The notes beneath the pieces are model-generated. The model made no database searches. It was not told the origin of the DNA and saw only the letters and a program-made list of their open reading frames with translations. A stretch of DNA of 20,242 nucleotides from Clostridia bacterium (GTDB lineage: Bacteria; Bacillota; Clostridia; Oscillospirales; Acutalibacteraceae), in contig JAGBSR010000093.1 of NCBI GenBank assembly GCA_017631745.1, forward strand, positions 1 to 20,242, written 5' to 3'. Of the stretch, positions 6,472 through 13,290 are shown one piece after another (position 1 is the stretch's first letter; each line of letters begins with the position of its first letter). The position numbers were made by a program, and so were the translations under genes.

Positions 6472-7797
6472 TTACTCAGCCTTAGGTGATTTCTTGCTGA
6501 ATTTTTCTTTCTTTTCCTCAGTAAGCTTATTGTAGATTTCTTCGGTTGCAAGAGCAACTTTAGTAACCCTTATATTCTTATCCTCGGGGAAAATATACCA
6601 TGTATCGTCGATTGTGTTGAGATTGATGCAATCGCGGTCCCAACCGAAGCGATACTTATATTCAACATGACAAGCATACTGCTGAAGGGCGGGGATTTCC
6701 ATACTGAAGTCTACACCGTCATATTCGCGTACGCCGTGAAGCTTGAAGCCCTCTGCATCGTGAACGAGCTTGCCTTCGCCCATATAGATGAAGCCCTTTG
6801 CATTGGGAAGGTCATTTACCTTAACATCGCACTCTGTGCGGTAGGTACCTGCATAAACTTCTTTCTTTACTTCTTCGCGTTCCCATCTGTACCAGTCTGA
6901 GGGGAACTTGAACTCGGTTTCGCCATTGTCTGCTTCCAGCTCACCGTAGTAGTTAAGAGTCCAGCTCTTGCCGCATTCGCCACAGAACAGCTGTGCGCCC
7001 TTTGAACTCATCTTTGTTTCGCAGCCACAAACGGGACATTTGTAAAGTACATTGTCAAGACCCTCAGCACGGTTCTTGCGCTTGAGCTTGATTCTGTTTT
7101 CACTCTGCCATCTCCAGTCGTCGTGCTCGAGAGCTTCAACAATCTTCTGATGAATTTCCTGAGCTGACATCTTCTTAACATCTTCTGCAGTAAGTGTCTG
7201 AGCCATATCAGCAGCTGACTTGAGAAGGTAGCGGTGTGACTTCATATTCCAATAGGGGTTATAAATGTGGTGACCCTTCATCTTGATTGTAACAACAGGT
7301 ACACCGAGGAATTTAACAAGCTGGCTTACGGATTCCGGAATAACCTCCGTTATACCGCAAAGAGAGTAACGAGCCTCTGCATAAAGACCGTACATCTCGC
7401 CTTTTTTAACAACCTTGCGGCCGATACGGATAAGACTGATATCAGGAGCAAACTTTCTTGTAGGAATGATACCGATTCTTCTTGAAACCCACTCTCTGCC
7501 GATGAAATCATCAACAGCACCGGGGAAGTGACCTCTGTGAGGCTTGATGAGAGAGCTCATAATATAGAAATCATAGAAGGAGTTGTGGTTGCAGATAAGA
7601 ACATAAGGAGGCTTAACACCCTTCATATTTGTTTTCTTAACAGTAACACGACGAATCCATTTTCTGAGTGTTGTACCAATCCAGATAATCCAAACAAGAT
7701 ACCATACCTGGCCTTTGGGCTCCTGGTTCATATCAAACTTCTTTTCTGCGGGAGGGCCCTGCCATATACGCTTGCCGATTTTCTTATAGTTTTTCAT
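6472..7797 (-). CDS. PlsC-like 1-acylglycerol-3-phosphate acyltransferase with C-terminal zinc ribbon
   Basis: The protein has 441 residues. A membrane-associated segment (about 31-47) precedes the PlsC/LPLAT acyltransferase domain (about 60-200). The catalytic HX4D is H71-NSFY-D76. The family's third motif (usually EGTRS) reads EARYS at 141-145. After a linker comes a four-cysteine zinc ribbon (C254, C257, C272, C275), then about 160 residues of mixed beta-rich sequence with many Trp/Tyr. Ordinary PlsC proteins stop near 240 residues, so the second half is an extension. I place the start at the ATG 7795-7797 behind GGAGGT. A longer frame from 7833 would begin almost on top of the -10 box at 7836-7841 and has no ribosome site. 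Known members acylate lysophosphatidate at the membrane; the acceptor here is not certain. It is co-transcribed with the ACP. Confidence 0.87.
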   Translation of the reverse strand: MKNYKKIGKRIWQGPPAEKKFDMNQEPKGQVWYLVWIIWIGTTLRKWIRRVTVKKTNMKGVKPPYVLICNHNSFYDFYIMSSLIKPHRGHFPGAVDDFIGREWVSRRIGIIPTRKFAPDISLIRIGRKVVKKGEMYGLYAEARYSLCGITEVIPESVSQLVKFLGVPVVTIKMKGHHIYNPYWNMKSHRYLLKSAADMAQTLTAEDVKKMSAQEIHQKIVEALEHDDWRWQSENRIKLKRKNRAEGLDNVLYKCPVCGCETKMSSKGAQLFCGECGKSWTLNYYGELEADNGETEFKFPSDWYRWEREEVKKEVYAGTYRTECDVKVNDLPNAKGFIYMGEGKLVHDAEGFKLHGVREYDGVDFSMEIPALQQYACHVEYKYRFGWDRDCINLNTIDDTWYIFPEDKNIRVTKVALATEEIYNKLTEEKKEKFSKKSPKAE

Positions 7798-7835
7798 AAG
7801 ACCTAAACCTCCGATTGTATTCTCTAACGCCATAC

Positions 7836-7864
7836 ATTATATCAAAAAAGCTACTTTTTTTCAA
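7836..7864 (-). promoter_or_regulatory. Sigma-A promoter for the acyltransferase-ACP operon
   Basis: Minus strand TTGAAA (7859-7864), 17-bp spacer, perfect TATAAT (7836-7841). The predicted transcript start falls about 7833-7828. This decides the downstream ATG at 7797 as the true start. Confidence 0.85.
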
Positions 7865-7989
7865 CTCAAAAATTTAAAATTCATTATTAGGGCCTATAAA
7901 ACGGCAAATTTAACAAAATCTGCATAACATCACTGTGAAATTTCAATCAAAAAACACTTCTTAAGTGTAATGTGTGTGAAATAAATAAA

Positions 7990-8017
7990 AACAAAAGCCC
8001 GGATTAAACCGGGCTTT
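7990..8017 (-). terminator. Intrinsic terminator after the 173-residue secreted protein gene
   Basis: AAAGCCCGG (7994-8002) pairs with CCGGGCTTT (8009-8017). On the minus strand the stem runs into TTTTGTTTTTATT. The stretch from 7865 to 7989 is A/T-rich and shows nothing else I can support. Confidence 0.85.
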
Positions 8018-8031
8018 CTGCATAAATTCAA

Positions 8032-8553
8032 TTACATAAAGTTTCTGATGTAAAGGATGAGCTTGCCGAACCATATCTTGATCTGTTCAATGATGTATTC
8101 GAAGAATGCAACTGTGCTTTCGCCCAACACACCTTCAACTGCATCGCCGACGATATTTTCAGCTGTTACCTTTTCAGTTTCCATATTAGCCTTGAAGGTG
8201 ATTTCTGTTACACCGTCAAGAGCTGAGAATGTGGGGAAGTGACCTTTTTCATAAAGCTTAGTGTTGTAGCCTGCTGTTGTTGTTTCCCATGTGCCGGTGA
8301 AAACCTTGTATGTTGCACCGTCGTCGCCCTTTGTAAGGTATGAGCCGTAGGGAACCCGTGAGTTATAGTCTTCATCATAGTCAACATAAATAGGCTCTGT
8401 CTTCTCAACACCGGCATTGCCTGTAAGGTCGCCGTCATCATAGATAAATGTGATTTTAATGGGCTTAGTTGTTTCATCAGCCGCAAATACACCTACTGAT
8501 GTTACAGCAAAAACCATAATTACAGCAAGGATAAGAGAAATTATTTTTTTCAT
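8032..8553 (-). CDS. Small secreted protein with divergent B-repeat-like domain and amphipathic C-terminal segment
   Basis: The protein has 173 residues. A clear signal peptide starts MKKIISLILAV and ends at VFA-A near residues 24-25. The body (about 30-125) has the rhythm of an InlB B-repeat/Listeria-Bacteroides domain (KITFIYDDGD at the start, FTGTW in the middle, ITFKANM at the end), but it is divergent. A linker leads to an aromatic amphipathic tail at 148-173 (FFEYIIEQIKIWFGKLILYI inside it). The neighbouring 142-residue protein has the same plan and a near-identical style of signal peptide, so the two are probably distant tandem duplicates. GGAGG precedes the ATG. It has its own promoter (8603-8631) containing a dyad. 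There is no LPXTG or lipobox. Function is unknown; a peripheral membrane or surface association through the tail is my inference. Confidence 0.82.
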   Translation of the reverse strand: MKKIISLILAVIMVFAVTSVGVFAADETTKPIKITFIYDDGDLTGNAGVEKTEPIYVDYDEDYNSRVPYGSYLTKGDDGATYKVFTGTWETTTAGYNTKLYEKGHFPTFSALDGVTEITFKANMETEKVTAENIVGDAVEGVLGESTVAFFEYIIEQIKIWFGKLILYIRNFM

Positions 8554-8602
8554 AGTTTAAACCTCCGTGTTTGTTTATTAACCCTTTGTTAAGTTTATTT
8601 TT

Positions 8603-8631
8603 ATTTTATAGTAAAGCGACCGCTTTGTCAA
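8603..8631 (-). promoter_or_regulatory. Sigma-A promoter with an inverted repeat filling its spacer
   Basis: Minus strand TTGACA (8626-8631), 17-bp spacer, TAAAAT (8603-8608). The spacer holds a perfect dyad AAAGCG-AC-CGCTTT (8613-8626), which abuts the -35. This is a classic position for a repressor operator. Confidence 0.75.
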
Positions 8632-8664
8632 TGTAATTGGCGTGATAAATTTGTGAACATTTTT

Positions 8665-8695
8665 TAATAAAAAAAGCGGAACTTTTAAGTTCCGC
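8665..8695 (-). terminator. Intrinsic terminator after the 142-residue secreted protein gene
   Basis: GCGGAACT (8676-8683) pairs with AGTTCCGC (8688-8695). On the minus strand this is followed by TTTTTTTATTA. Confidence 0.85.
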
Positions 8696-8705
8696 CTCGT
8701 TTTGC

Positions 8706-9134
8706 TTAATCTGAGAAGTTAAAGATTGTTGCGAAGTACTCGAAGATAAGGTTGATGCGCTCGAAGATACTTCTGAAGAACTGAAGAAGTGTCTGATTGC
8801 CTGAGATATCTTTTTCGCTGTACTCAGCTGTGTATGTAACATCAAAATCTGCATTTGGGATTGTGTTTTTTGCATATAAAAGACCGTCAACACTTGATCT
8901 CCAACCCTTGAATGTGTATTTTGTTGTATCTGTGTTGTCTTTTACAGGGTTTTCGGGAACATAAGAAGTGAGAGTGATGCCAACTGCTACTTTGACTGTT
9001 TTGAATTCTTTGCCGTCGCTGTCAACAAAATTTACTGTTACGAGATTTTCATCTTCTTCTGCTGCAAAGGTTGCAACTGTAAACATTGAGAAAGCAACAA
9101 GCACAGCAAGAATTAATGCTAATGTTTTTTTCAT
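8706..9134 (-). CDS. Small secreted single B-repeat protein with amphipathic C-terminal segment
   Basis: The protein has 142 residues. The signal peptide MKKTLALILAV...TFA-A is cut near residue 24. A single InlB B-repeat-like domain (Listeria-Bacteroides repeat type) spans about 32-105. It has the hallmark order VTVNFVDSDGKEF, then KYTFKGWRS, then YTAEY. A polar linker leads to an aromatic amphipathic tail at 115-142, rich in Phe/Ile with spaced charges (LLQFFRSIFERINLIFEYF). B-repeats normally occur in long arrays on large surface proteins; a lone domain with only a tail is minimal. GGAGGA precedes the ATG. The promoter at 9191-9219 matches consensus perfectly, so high expression is likely. 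The downstream neighbour (8032-8553) is separately promoted but similar in plan. No enzymatic motif is seen; the function is unknown. Confidence 0.85.
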   Translation of the reverse strand: MKKTLALILAVLVAFSMFTVATFAAEEDENLVTVNFVDSDGKEFKTVKVAVGITLTSYVPENPVKDNTDTTKYTFKGWRSSVDGLLYAKNTIPNADFDVTYTAEYSEKDISGNQTLLQFFRSIFERINLIFEYFATIFNFSD

Positions 9135-9190
9135 AGGAATATCCTCCGTTTCATTTATTAATGTATCTCAAGTGATACTTAGATAGCTTA

Positions 9191-9219
9191 ATTATAAATC
9201 ATATTTTTGTTTTTGTCAA
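9191..9219 (-). promoter_or_regulatory. Consensus sigma-A promoter for the single B-repeat protein
   Basis: Minus strand TTGACA (9214-9219), 17-bp spacer, TATAAT (9191-9196): all twelve consensus bases match. The start codon is 56 nt beyond the -10. Confidence 0.9.
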
Positions 9220-9245
9220 CAATTTCTTTTTAATACAATATAAGA

Positions 9246-9275
9246 CAATAAAACCGCCCGCTGAAAAAGCAGGCG
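9246..9275 (-). terminator. Intrinsic terminator after the MelB-type transporter gene
   Basis: CGCCCGCT (9255-9262) pairs with AGCAGGCG (9268-9275) with one G-T. On the minus strand the stem leads into GGTTTTATTG, a short T-tract. It lies about 8 nt after the stop. Confidence 0.8.
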
Positions 9276-9283
9276 ATAATAAA

Positions 9284-10726
9284 TCAATATTTTCTTGAAA
9301 GCTGACTTTCAGCTTCTTCTCTTGTAATATTGCCGACATTGTAGTCTGCCATTATCTGAACATCCTTATCGTTGAGCTTATAGAAATTCCAGATAACAAG
9401 TGCAATAACAAGACCGATAATAGGCACCACATTATATGTGAACCACAGACCGTCAAGTGCACTCTGAGTCTGCTGACTGATAGCATTGATAGCTTCAAGG
9501 TCTGCAAAGGTGCTGACTTCAACACCGTCAAAGCTGGTCTTGAACTTGAAGATACCGAGAAGGAAAAGACCGAGAGAGCTTGAAATAGCTGCTGCAAGTT
9601 TAACTGCAAAGGTCTGGATAGCGAAAGTGATACCCTTTGCTTCTGTGCCTGTGGTGTACTGACCGTATTCCGCACAGTCAGGAGTAAAGGTGAAGGAAAG
9701 AACGCCGATGATACCCAAAGGAATTGAACGAAGCATATAAGTAATAATGAAAAGCACCAGACTGCTCTTTGTAGGTACAACAAGAACAGAAAGAATGATA
9801 GAGGCTATAACTGACAGACGGAAAAGCATGGTTTTATCAATTTTTCTGATGATTTTCGGTACAAAGAGAGCCATAATAAGCTGAGGAACAGCGGCAACAG
9901 TACCGGTGATAAGAGAAATAAGAGAGTTGCCGAAAATGTAATATGATGTCAGAAGATGAAGAGCTGTGTATGTCTGTGCTCCCGAATAGAAGATATAACC
10001 GATATAATAAACGAGAAGATACTTGTTGCTGATAACATATCTGAGCATTCTTCTTACGGTAAACTGTTCTTCGTCGATAGTTTTGTTTCTTTCCTGACAC
10101 TTGAAACAAATGGGGAACATAGTTGCTGCTGCAGCTATTGCAACGATAACAGCAGTGAAGCCGTAGCCGATATTAATAAATTCGCTGATAAAAAGTGTTA
10201 CAAGAACAGTTGTAAGGGCTGAACCGATACCGCCGGTAATACCCTTAAGAGAAAGAATGGTATTTCTTTCCTCTACATTGCTTGTCATTGATGTGATAAT
10301 ACCGAAAGCCGGAACGTCGCATATAGTATATGCTGTATCCCATACAATATAAGCAAGAGCAAACCAGATAAGCTTAACGGTTTCAGTTGCGGCACTGGGA
10401 ATAACAAAAATTGCAATGGTTGCCGCAGGTGTGAGAGCGCAGGCTATTTTCAGCCAGGGTATGTATTTTTGTCCGCTTTTGAATTTGATTTTGTCAAAAA
10501 TTACACCAAAGAGCGCATCGTTTACAGCATCCCAGACTTTTACCGCCATAACAATGGCACCGGACTTAATTGGGTCAATTTCCTTGAAAACAAGGTAGGT
10601 TGTAAGATAAGCTGCAATCATATTATAGATCATATTCTGACCTAAGAAATATGTGTAATAACTGCTTCTCTCAGGTTTGTTCGTCTGCCACAGAGGATTC
10701 TGAGGCTTAGGGCTGAGTTTACTCAT
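9284..10726 (-). CDS. MelB-type GPH-family sugar:cation symporter
   Basis: This is a 480-residue, about 12-span major facilitator of the glycoside-pentoside-hexuronide:cation symporter family. It imports sugars or glycosides with Na+ or H+ across the cytoplasmic membrane. The family's cation-site pattern is visible as D66-AVN-D70, equivalent to the DxxxD of MelB helix II. The helix IV motif YTICDVPAF has Asp137 at the place of the MelB sugar/cation residue. A cytoplasmic loop at about residues 211-226 (KCQERNKTIDEEQ) separates the halves, and the conserved DCAEYGQYTTG follows in the second half, as in MelB/XynB/YicJ homologues. AAGGAGA precedes the ATG, and the promoter is at 10757-10785. No glycosidase lies beside it, so the sugar cannot be guessed. 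It is divergent from a small lipoprotein gene. Confidence 0.92.
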   Translation of the reverse strand: MSKLSPKPQNPLWQTNKPERSSYYTYFLGQNMIYNMIAAYLTTYLVFKEIDPIKSGAIVMAVKVWDAVNDALFGVIFDKIKFKSGQKYIPWLKIACALTPAATIAIFVIPSAATETVKLIWFALAYIVWDTAYTICDVPAFGIITSMTSNVEERNTILSLKGITGGIGSALTTVLVTLFISEFINIGYGFTAVIVAIAAAATMFPICFKCQERNKTIDEEQFTVRRMLRYVISNKYLLVYYIGYIFYSGAQTYTALHLLTSYYIFGNSLISLITGTVAAVPQLIMALFVPKIIRKIDKTMLFRLSVIASIILSVLVVPTKSSLVLFIITYMLRSIPLGIIGVLSFTFTPDCAEYGQYTTGTEAKGITFAIQTFAVKLAAAISSSLGLFLLGIFKFKTSFDGVEVSTFADLEAINAISQQTQSALDGLWFTYNVVPIIGLVIALVIWNFYKLNDKDVQIMADYNVGNITREEAESQLSRKY

Positions 10727-10756
10727 ATTTTTTCTCTCCTTTTGTTTAATAAATTA

Positions 10757-10785
10757 ATTTTAACACCATATACCTTTTAAGTCAA
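10757..10785 (-). promoter_or_regulatory. Sigma-A-type promoter for the MelB-type transporter
   Basis: Minus strand TTGACT (10780-10785), 17-bp spacer, TAAAAT (10757-10762). The start codon is 31 nt beyond the -10. Confidence 0.75.
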
Positions 10786-10878
10786 CAACTTAACTCAAAA
10801 TCAAGGAATAATGTAGAATAAGCCGTCAATACTAAGCATAAGATTAAATACAACTACAAACCAAAGGAGACCTTTAAC

Positions 10879-11166
10879 ATGAAAAAATTTCTTCCCATAA
10901 TTCTTATTATTGCCCTGGCGGTAATGGTTATGTGCTTTGCGGCCTGCGGTAACAACACTGCTGACGATACTCTGACATCAATGAGCAATGAAATGACTTC
11001 AATTATGGATGATGCAACCACTCTCGGCGATGCTCTTGAAGAAGATATGACAGATTTATCAGAAGAGCTCACAGGCGAAAGTGCAAACGGCAATGACCTG
11101 ACAGATGAAAATATGTCCGGTATGTCTGATGTGAGCGACAACACCTCCGTTTCATCAGCAGAATAA
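10879..11166 (+). CDS. Small acidic lipoprotein, unknown function
   Basis: The protein has 95 residues. The N-terminus MKKFLPIILIIALAVMVMCF leads into a lipobox-like F-A-A-C with Cys23 as the probable lipidation site, so it should sit on the outer face of the membrane. The mature part is almost free of aromatic and basic residues. It is packed with Asp, Glu, Ser, Thr and Met (repeated DLSEELTGES / DLTDENMSGMSD-like stretches), predicting an extended or weakly helical acidic chain. AAAGGAG lies 9 nt before the ATG. A strong terminator follows, so it is transcribed alone. Its start faces that of the MelB-type transporter, and a short 152-bp region separates them; a shared control is possible but not shown. 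No family recognised; acidic composition could suit cation binding or a spacer role. Confidence 0.8.
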   Translation: MKKFLPIILIIALAVMVMCFAACGNNTADDTLTSMSNEMTSIMDDATTLGDALEEDMTDLSEELTGESANGNDLTDENMSGMSDVSDNTSVSSAE

Positions 11167-11181
11167 ATATACCTTTTAATA

Positions 11182-11222
11182 GGGCTGTGAAGTATTCTTC
11201 ACGGCCCTTAATTTATTTTTTG
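11182..11222 (+). terminator. Intrinsic terminator after the small lipoprotein gene
   Basis: GGGCTGTGAAG (11182-11192) pairs with CTTCACGGCCC (11197-11207), 11 pairs with one T-G and loop TATT. It is followed by TTAATTTATTTTTTT. Confidence 0.87.
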
Positions 11223-11275
11223 TGGGACGCCTGAAAATTTATGTGACTATTACTATGACAATTTTGAAATAATCA

Positions 11276-11304
11276 TTGAAATTTCCGAAGAAAAAAGCTA
11301 TAAT
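11276..11304 (+). promoter_or_regulatory. Sigma-A promoter for the SLC45/GPH-like transporter
   Basis: TTGAAA (11276-11281), 17-bp spacer, perfect TATAAT (11299-11304). The start codon is at 11355, giving a leader of about 43 nt. Confidence 0.85.
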
Positions 11305-11354
11305 GTTTAAGACTGAAATTTTCAGAAAAAAAGAATTAGAAAGGAGTTCGTGAC

Positions 11355-13208
11355 ATGGCAGAACAGAAAAAGCAAAAGCTTAATGTCAAACTCACCATCC
11401 TCACAGGTTTCGGCTTTATGGCTTCATCAATCGCATGGGCTATATACGATCCTTACATCACAAAAATCCTTAACAAGCTTCTCTCTGAGTCAGCATTCGT
11501 AACAACCTTGAGTGCAAAGCTTAACGAAGCTCTTCCCTTCCTTGCAGACTTTGCCCGTTCACAGGGTGAAGATGTCGGTTTCGGAACAAGCGTTTCTCTG
11601 GTACCCCTTTTCATCGGTATCATAATGACCTTCGATAATATTTTCGGTGTTATCTTCCAGCCCACCTTTGGTAAGCTTTCAGATAACTGCCATTCAAAGC
11701 TCGGTAAGCGCCGTCCCTTCATCGTTTTCGGTGCTCCCGTTTCAGCTTTATTCTTTGCTCTTATTCCCTTTGTTGCTCTGAGCACCGGCTCACTTCCCGC
11801 AACAATGGCTTGCATCATCCTTTTCGTATTCACCATGTCACTCTGGAGAGCTCCCGTTGTTGCTCTTATGCCCGACCTCACACCTCCCGAGCTTCGCAGT
11901 GAAGGTAATGCTATCATCAACCTTATGGGTGGTATAGGCTCATTCGTAGGTATGATTGCCGGTACAGTTGCAACTCTTATCTATGCTCTTCTTTTCGGCA
12001 AGGCAACAGACGAAAGCCAGACATATCCCGTTGTATTCATCATCGGCTCAGTTGTTATGATTCTCGGCGCTCTTGTGCTTCTCTTCTTCGTTAAAGAGCA
12101 GGACAGCCGCATTCAGGTTAAAGCCGACAAGAATCAGGCTCTCGATGTAGCAGCTCAGAGACAGGCTGAAAAAGAAGCTAAGAAGGCTGAAAAGGCTGCA
12201 AGAAAAGCTAACAAGCTTTCATCAGGCGAAAGAAAGAGCCTTATCTTTATGCTCGGTGCTCTCTTCTTCCTTTTCTGCGGTACAAACGCAATTACAACAT
12301 TCTTCTCACTGTTCGCTCAGGAAATTCTCCATATGGCAACAGCAGAAGCTACAATCATTATGGCTATCTTCGCTGTTTGTTCAGCAATCGCAGCTATTCC
12401 TGCAGGTAAACTCGGCAGAAAGATAGGCAGAAAAAAGACTATCCTTGCAGGCCTTACAGTATTCATCTCAGCTTTCCTTGTGTTCTTCCTTGTATTCACA
12501 CTTATGGTAAGCTCAAGCGGTATTTCAGTTGGTAAGTACATTCAGGCTAACAAGCTTTATGAAAATGTAAACCAGGCTGTTACAACAGTAAATACAGAGC
12601 TCAGCGAGGCTCACAAGGCAGCAGTTGAGGCCGGCACAATCGAAGGCGAATATGAAGCTCTCACTATTTCAGGCTATATAACATACCTCGAAACAATGGA
12701 AGAGGGCAGCGTATATGCCGATGTTACAGATGCTCTCGTTGAATCATCAGGCGGTACATTCAGTCTTGACAATCTCGTTGCAACAAGCAAAAATGTTTTA
12801 GGCCAGGAAGTTGCTGACGGCGATTATGCATCAGCTCTTGCTAACATCCAGGAAGTTGTTTCTGCTAAAACAAAGGTTCTTAAGATTCTCATCTACCCCG
12901 TGCTCATTCTTGCAGGCTTTGCTAATATGTTCATCACAGTTAACACTCTGCCTCTTGTACTTGAAATCGGCGGTCTCGATAAGGTTGGTACCTTCACAGG
13001 TTACTACTACACAGCTACATTCTCAGCTCAGATTGCTTCACCCATCGTTTACGGTGTTGTTGCTATGGTAAGCGGTACCTATATGTCGCTGTTCTATTAC
13101 AGCCCCATCGCATTCGTTATCTGCGTAGGACTTCTTATGTTCGTTAAACACGGCGAGGCTATTCCTCAGGAAGTAATCGACAAGATTGAAGACGAAAACA
13201 ACGACTGA
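11355..13208 (+). CDS. SLC45/GPH-like MFS transporter with a large extracytoplasmic insert
   Basis: The protein has 617 residues, against about 450 for an ordinary member. Early spans (FGFMASSIAWAIYDPY, residues 19-34) and GKLSDNCHSKLGKRRPF (106-122) carry the SLC45/MelB-like MFS signature, suggesting sugar uptake across the cytoplasmic membrane. Two features account for the extra length. One is a Lys/Ala-rich cytoplasmic central loop (about 250-295). The other is a polar, mostly helical segment at about 385-508, lying between two transmembrane spans of the C-terminal half on what should be the outer face. A smaller loop at 42-78 also faces out. GAAAGGAG precedes the ATG, and the promoter is at 11276-11304. 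Codon use is strongly biased (CTT/CTC Leu, GGT Gly, GCT/GCA Ala), as in the EF-G-like gene nearby, hinting at high expression. The substrate is not readable. Confidence 0.87.
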   Translation: MAEQKKQKLNVKLTILTGFGFMASSIAWAIYDPYITKILNKLLSESAFVTTLSAKLNEALPFLADFARSQGEDVGFGTSVSLVPLFIGIIMTFDNIFGVIFQPTFGKLSDNCHSKLGKRRPFIVFGAPVSALFFALIPFVALSTGSLPATMACIILFVFTMSLWRAPVVALMPDLTPPELRSEGNAIINLMGGIGSFVGMIAGTVATLIYALLFGKATDESQTYPVVFIIGSVVMILGALVLLFFVKEQDSRIQVKADKNQALDVAAQRQAEKEAKKAEKAARKANKLSSGERKSLIFMLGALFFLFCGTNAITTFFSLFAQEILHMATAEATIIMAIFAVCSAIAAIPAGKLGRKIGRKKTILAGLTVFISAFLVFFLVFTLMVSSSGISVGKYIQANKLYENVNQAVTTVNTELSEAHKAAVEAGTIEGEYEALTISGYITYLETMEEGSVYADVTDALVESSGGTFSLDNLVATSKNVLGQEVADGDYASALANIQEVVSAKTKVLKILIYPVLILAGFANMFITVNTLPLVLEIGGLDKVGTFTGYYYTATFSAQIASPIVYGVVAMVSGTYMSLFYYSPIAFVICVGLLMFVKHGEAIPQEVIDKIEDENND

Positions 13209-13220
13209 TAAATAAAACAA

Positions 13221-13248
13221 AAAGCTGTCGCTGAGGCGGCAGCTTTTT
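13221..13248 (+). terminator. Intrinsic terminator after the SLC45-like transporter gene
   Basis: AAAGCTGTCGC (13221-13231) pairs with GCGGCAGCTTT (13236-13246) around loop TGAG, continuing into TTTTT. Confidence 0.87.
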
Positions 13249-13290
13249 AAATGCATAATTCTTAATTAAGCGGACTCAGGAGGCATATCC

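Noticed and set aside
6453..6557. Longer ACP beginning inside the acyltransferase gene
   Set aside because: The extension is basic and unlike any ACP; the ATG at 6452 has AAAGGA and gives the standard 76-residue length.
7798..7833. Earlier ATG for the acyltransferase
   Set aside because: It lies at the predicted transcription start just after TATAAT and has no ribosome site.
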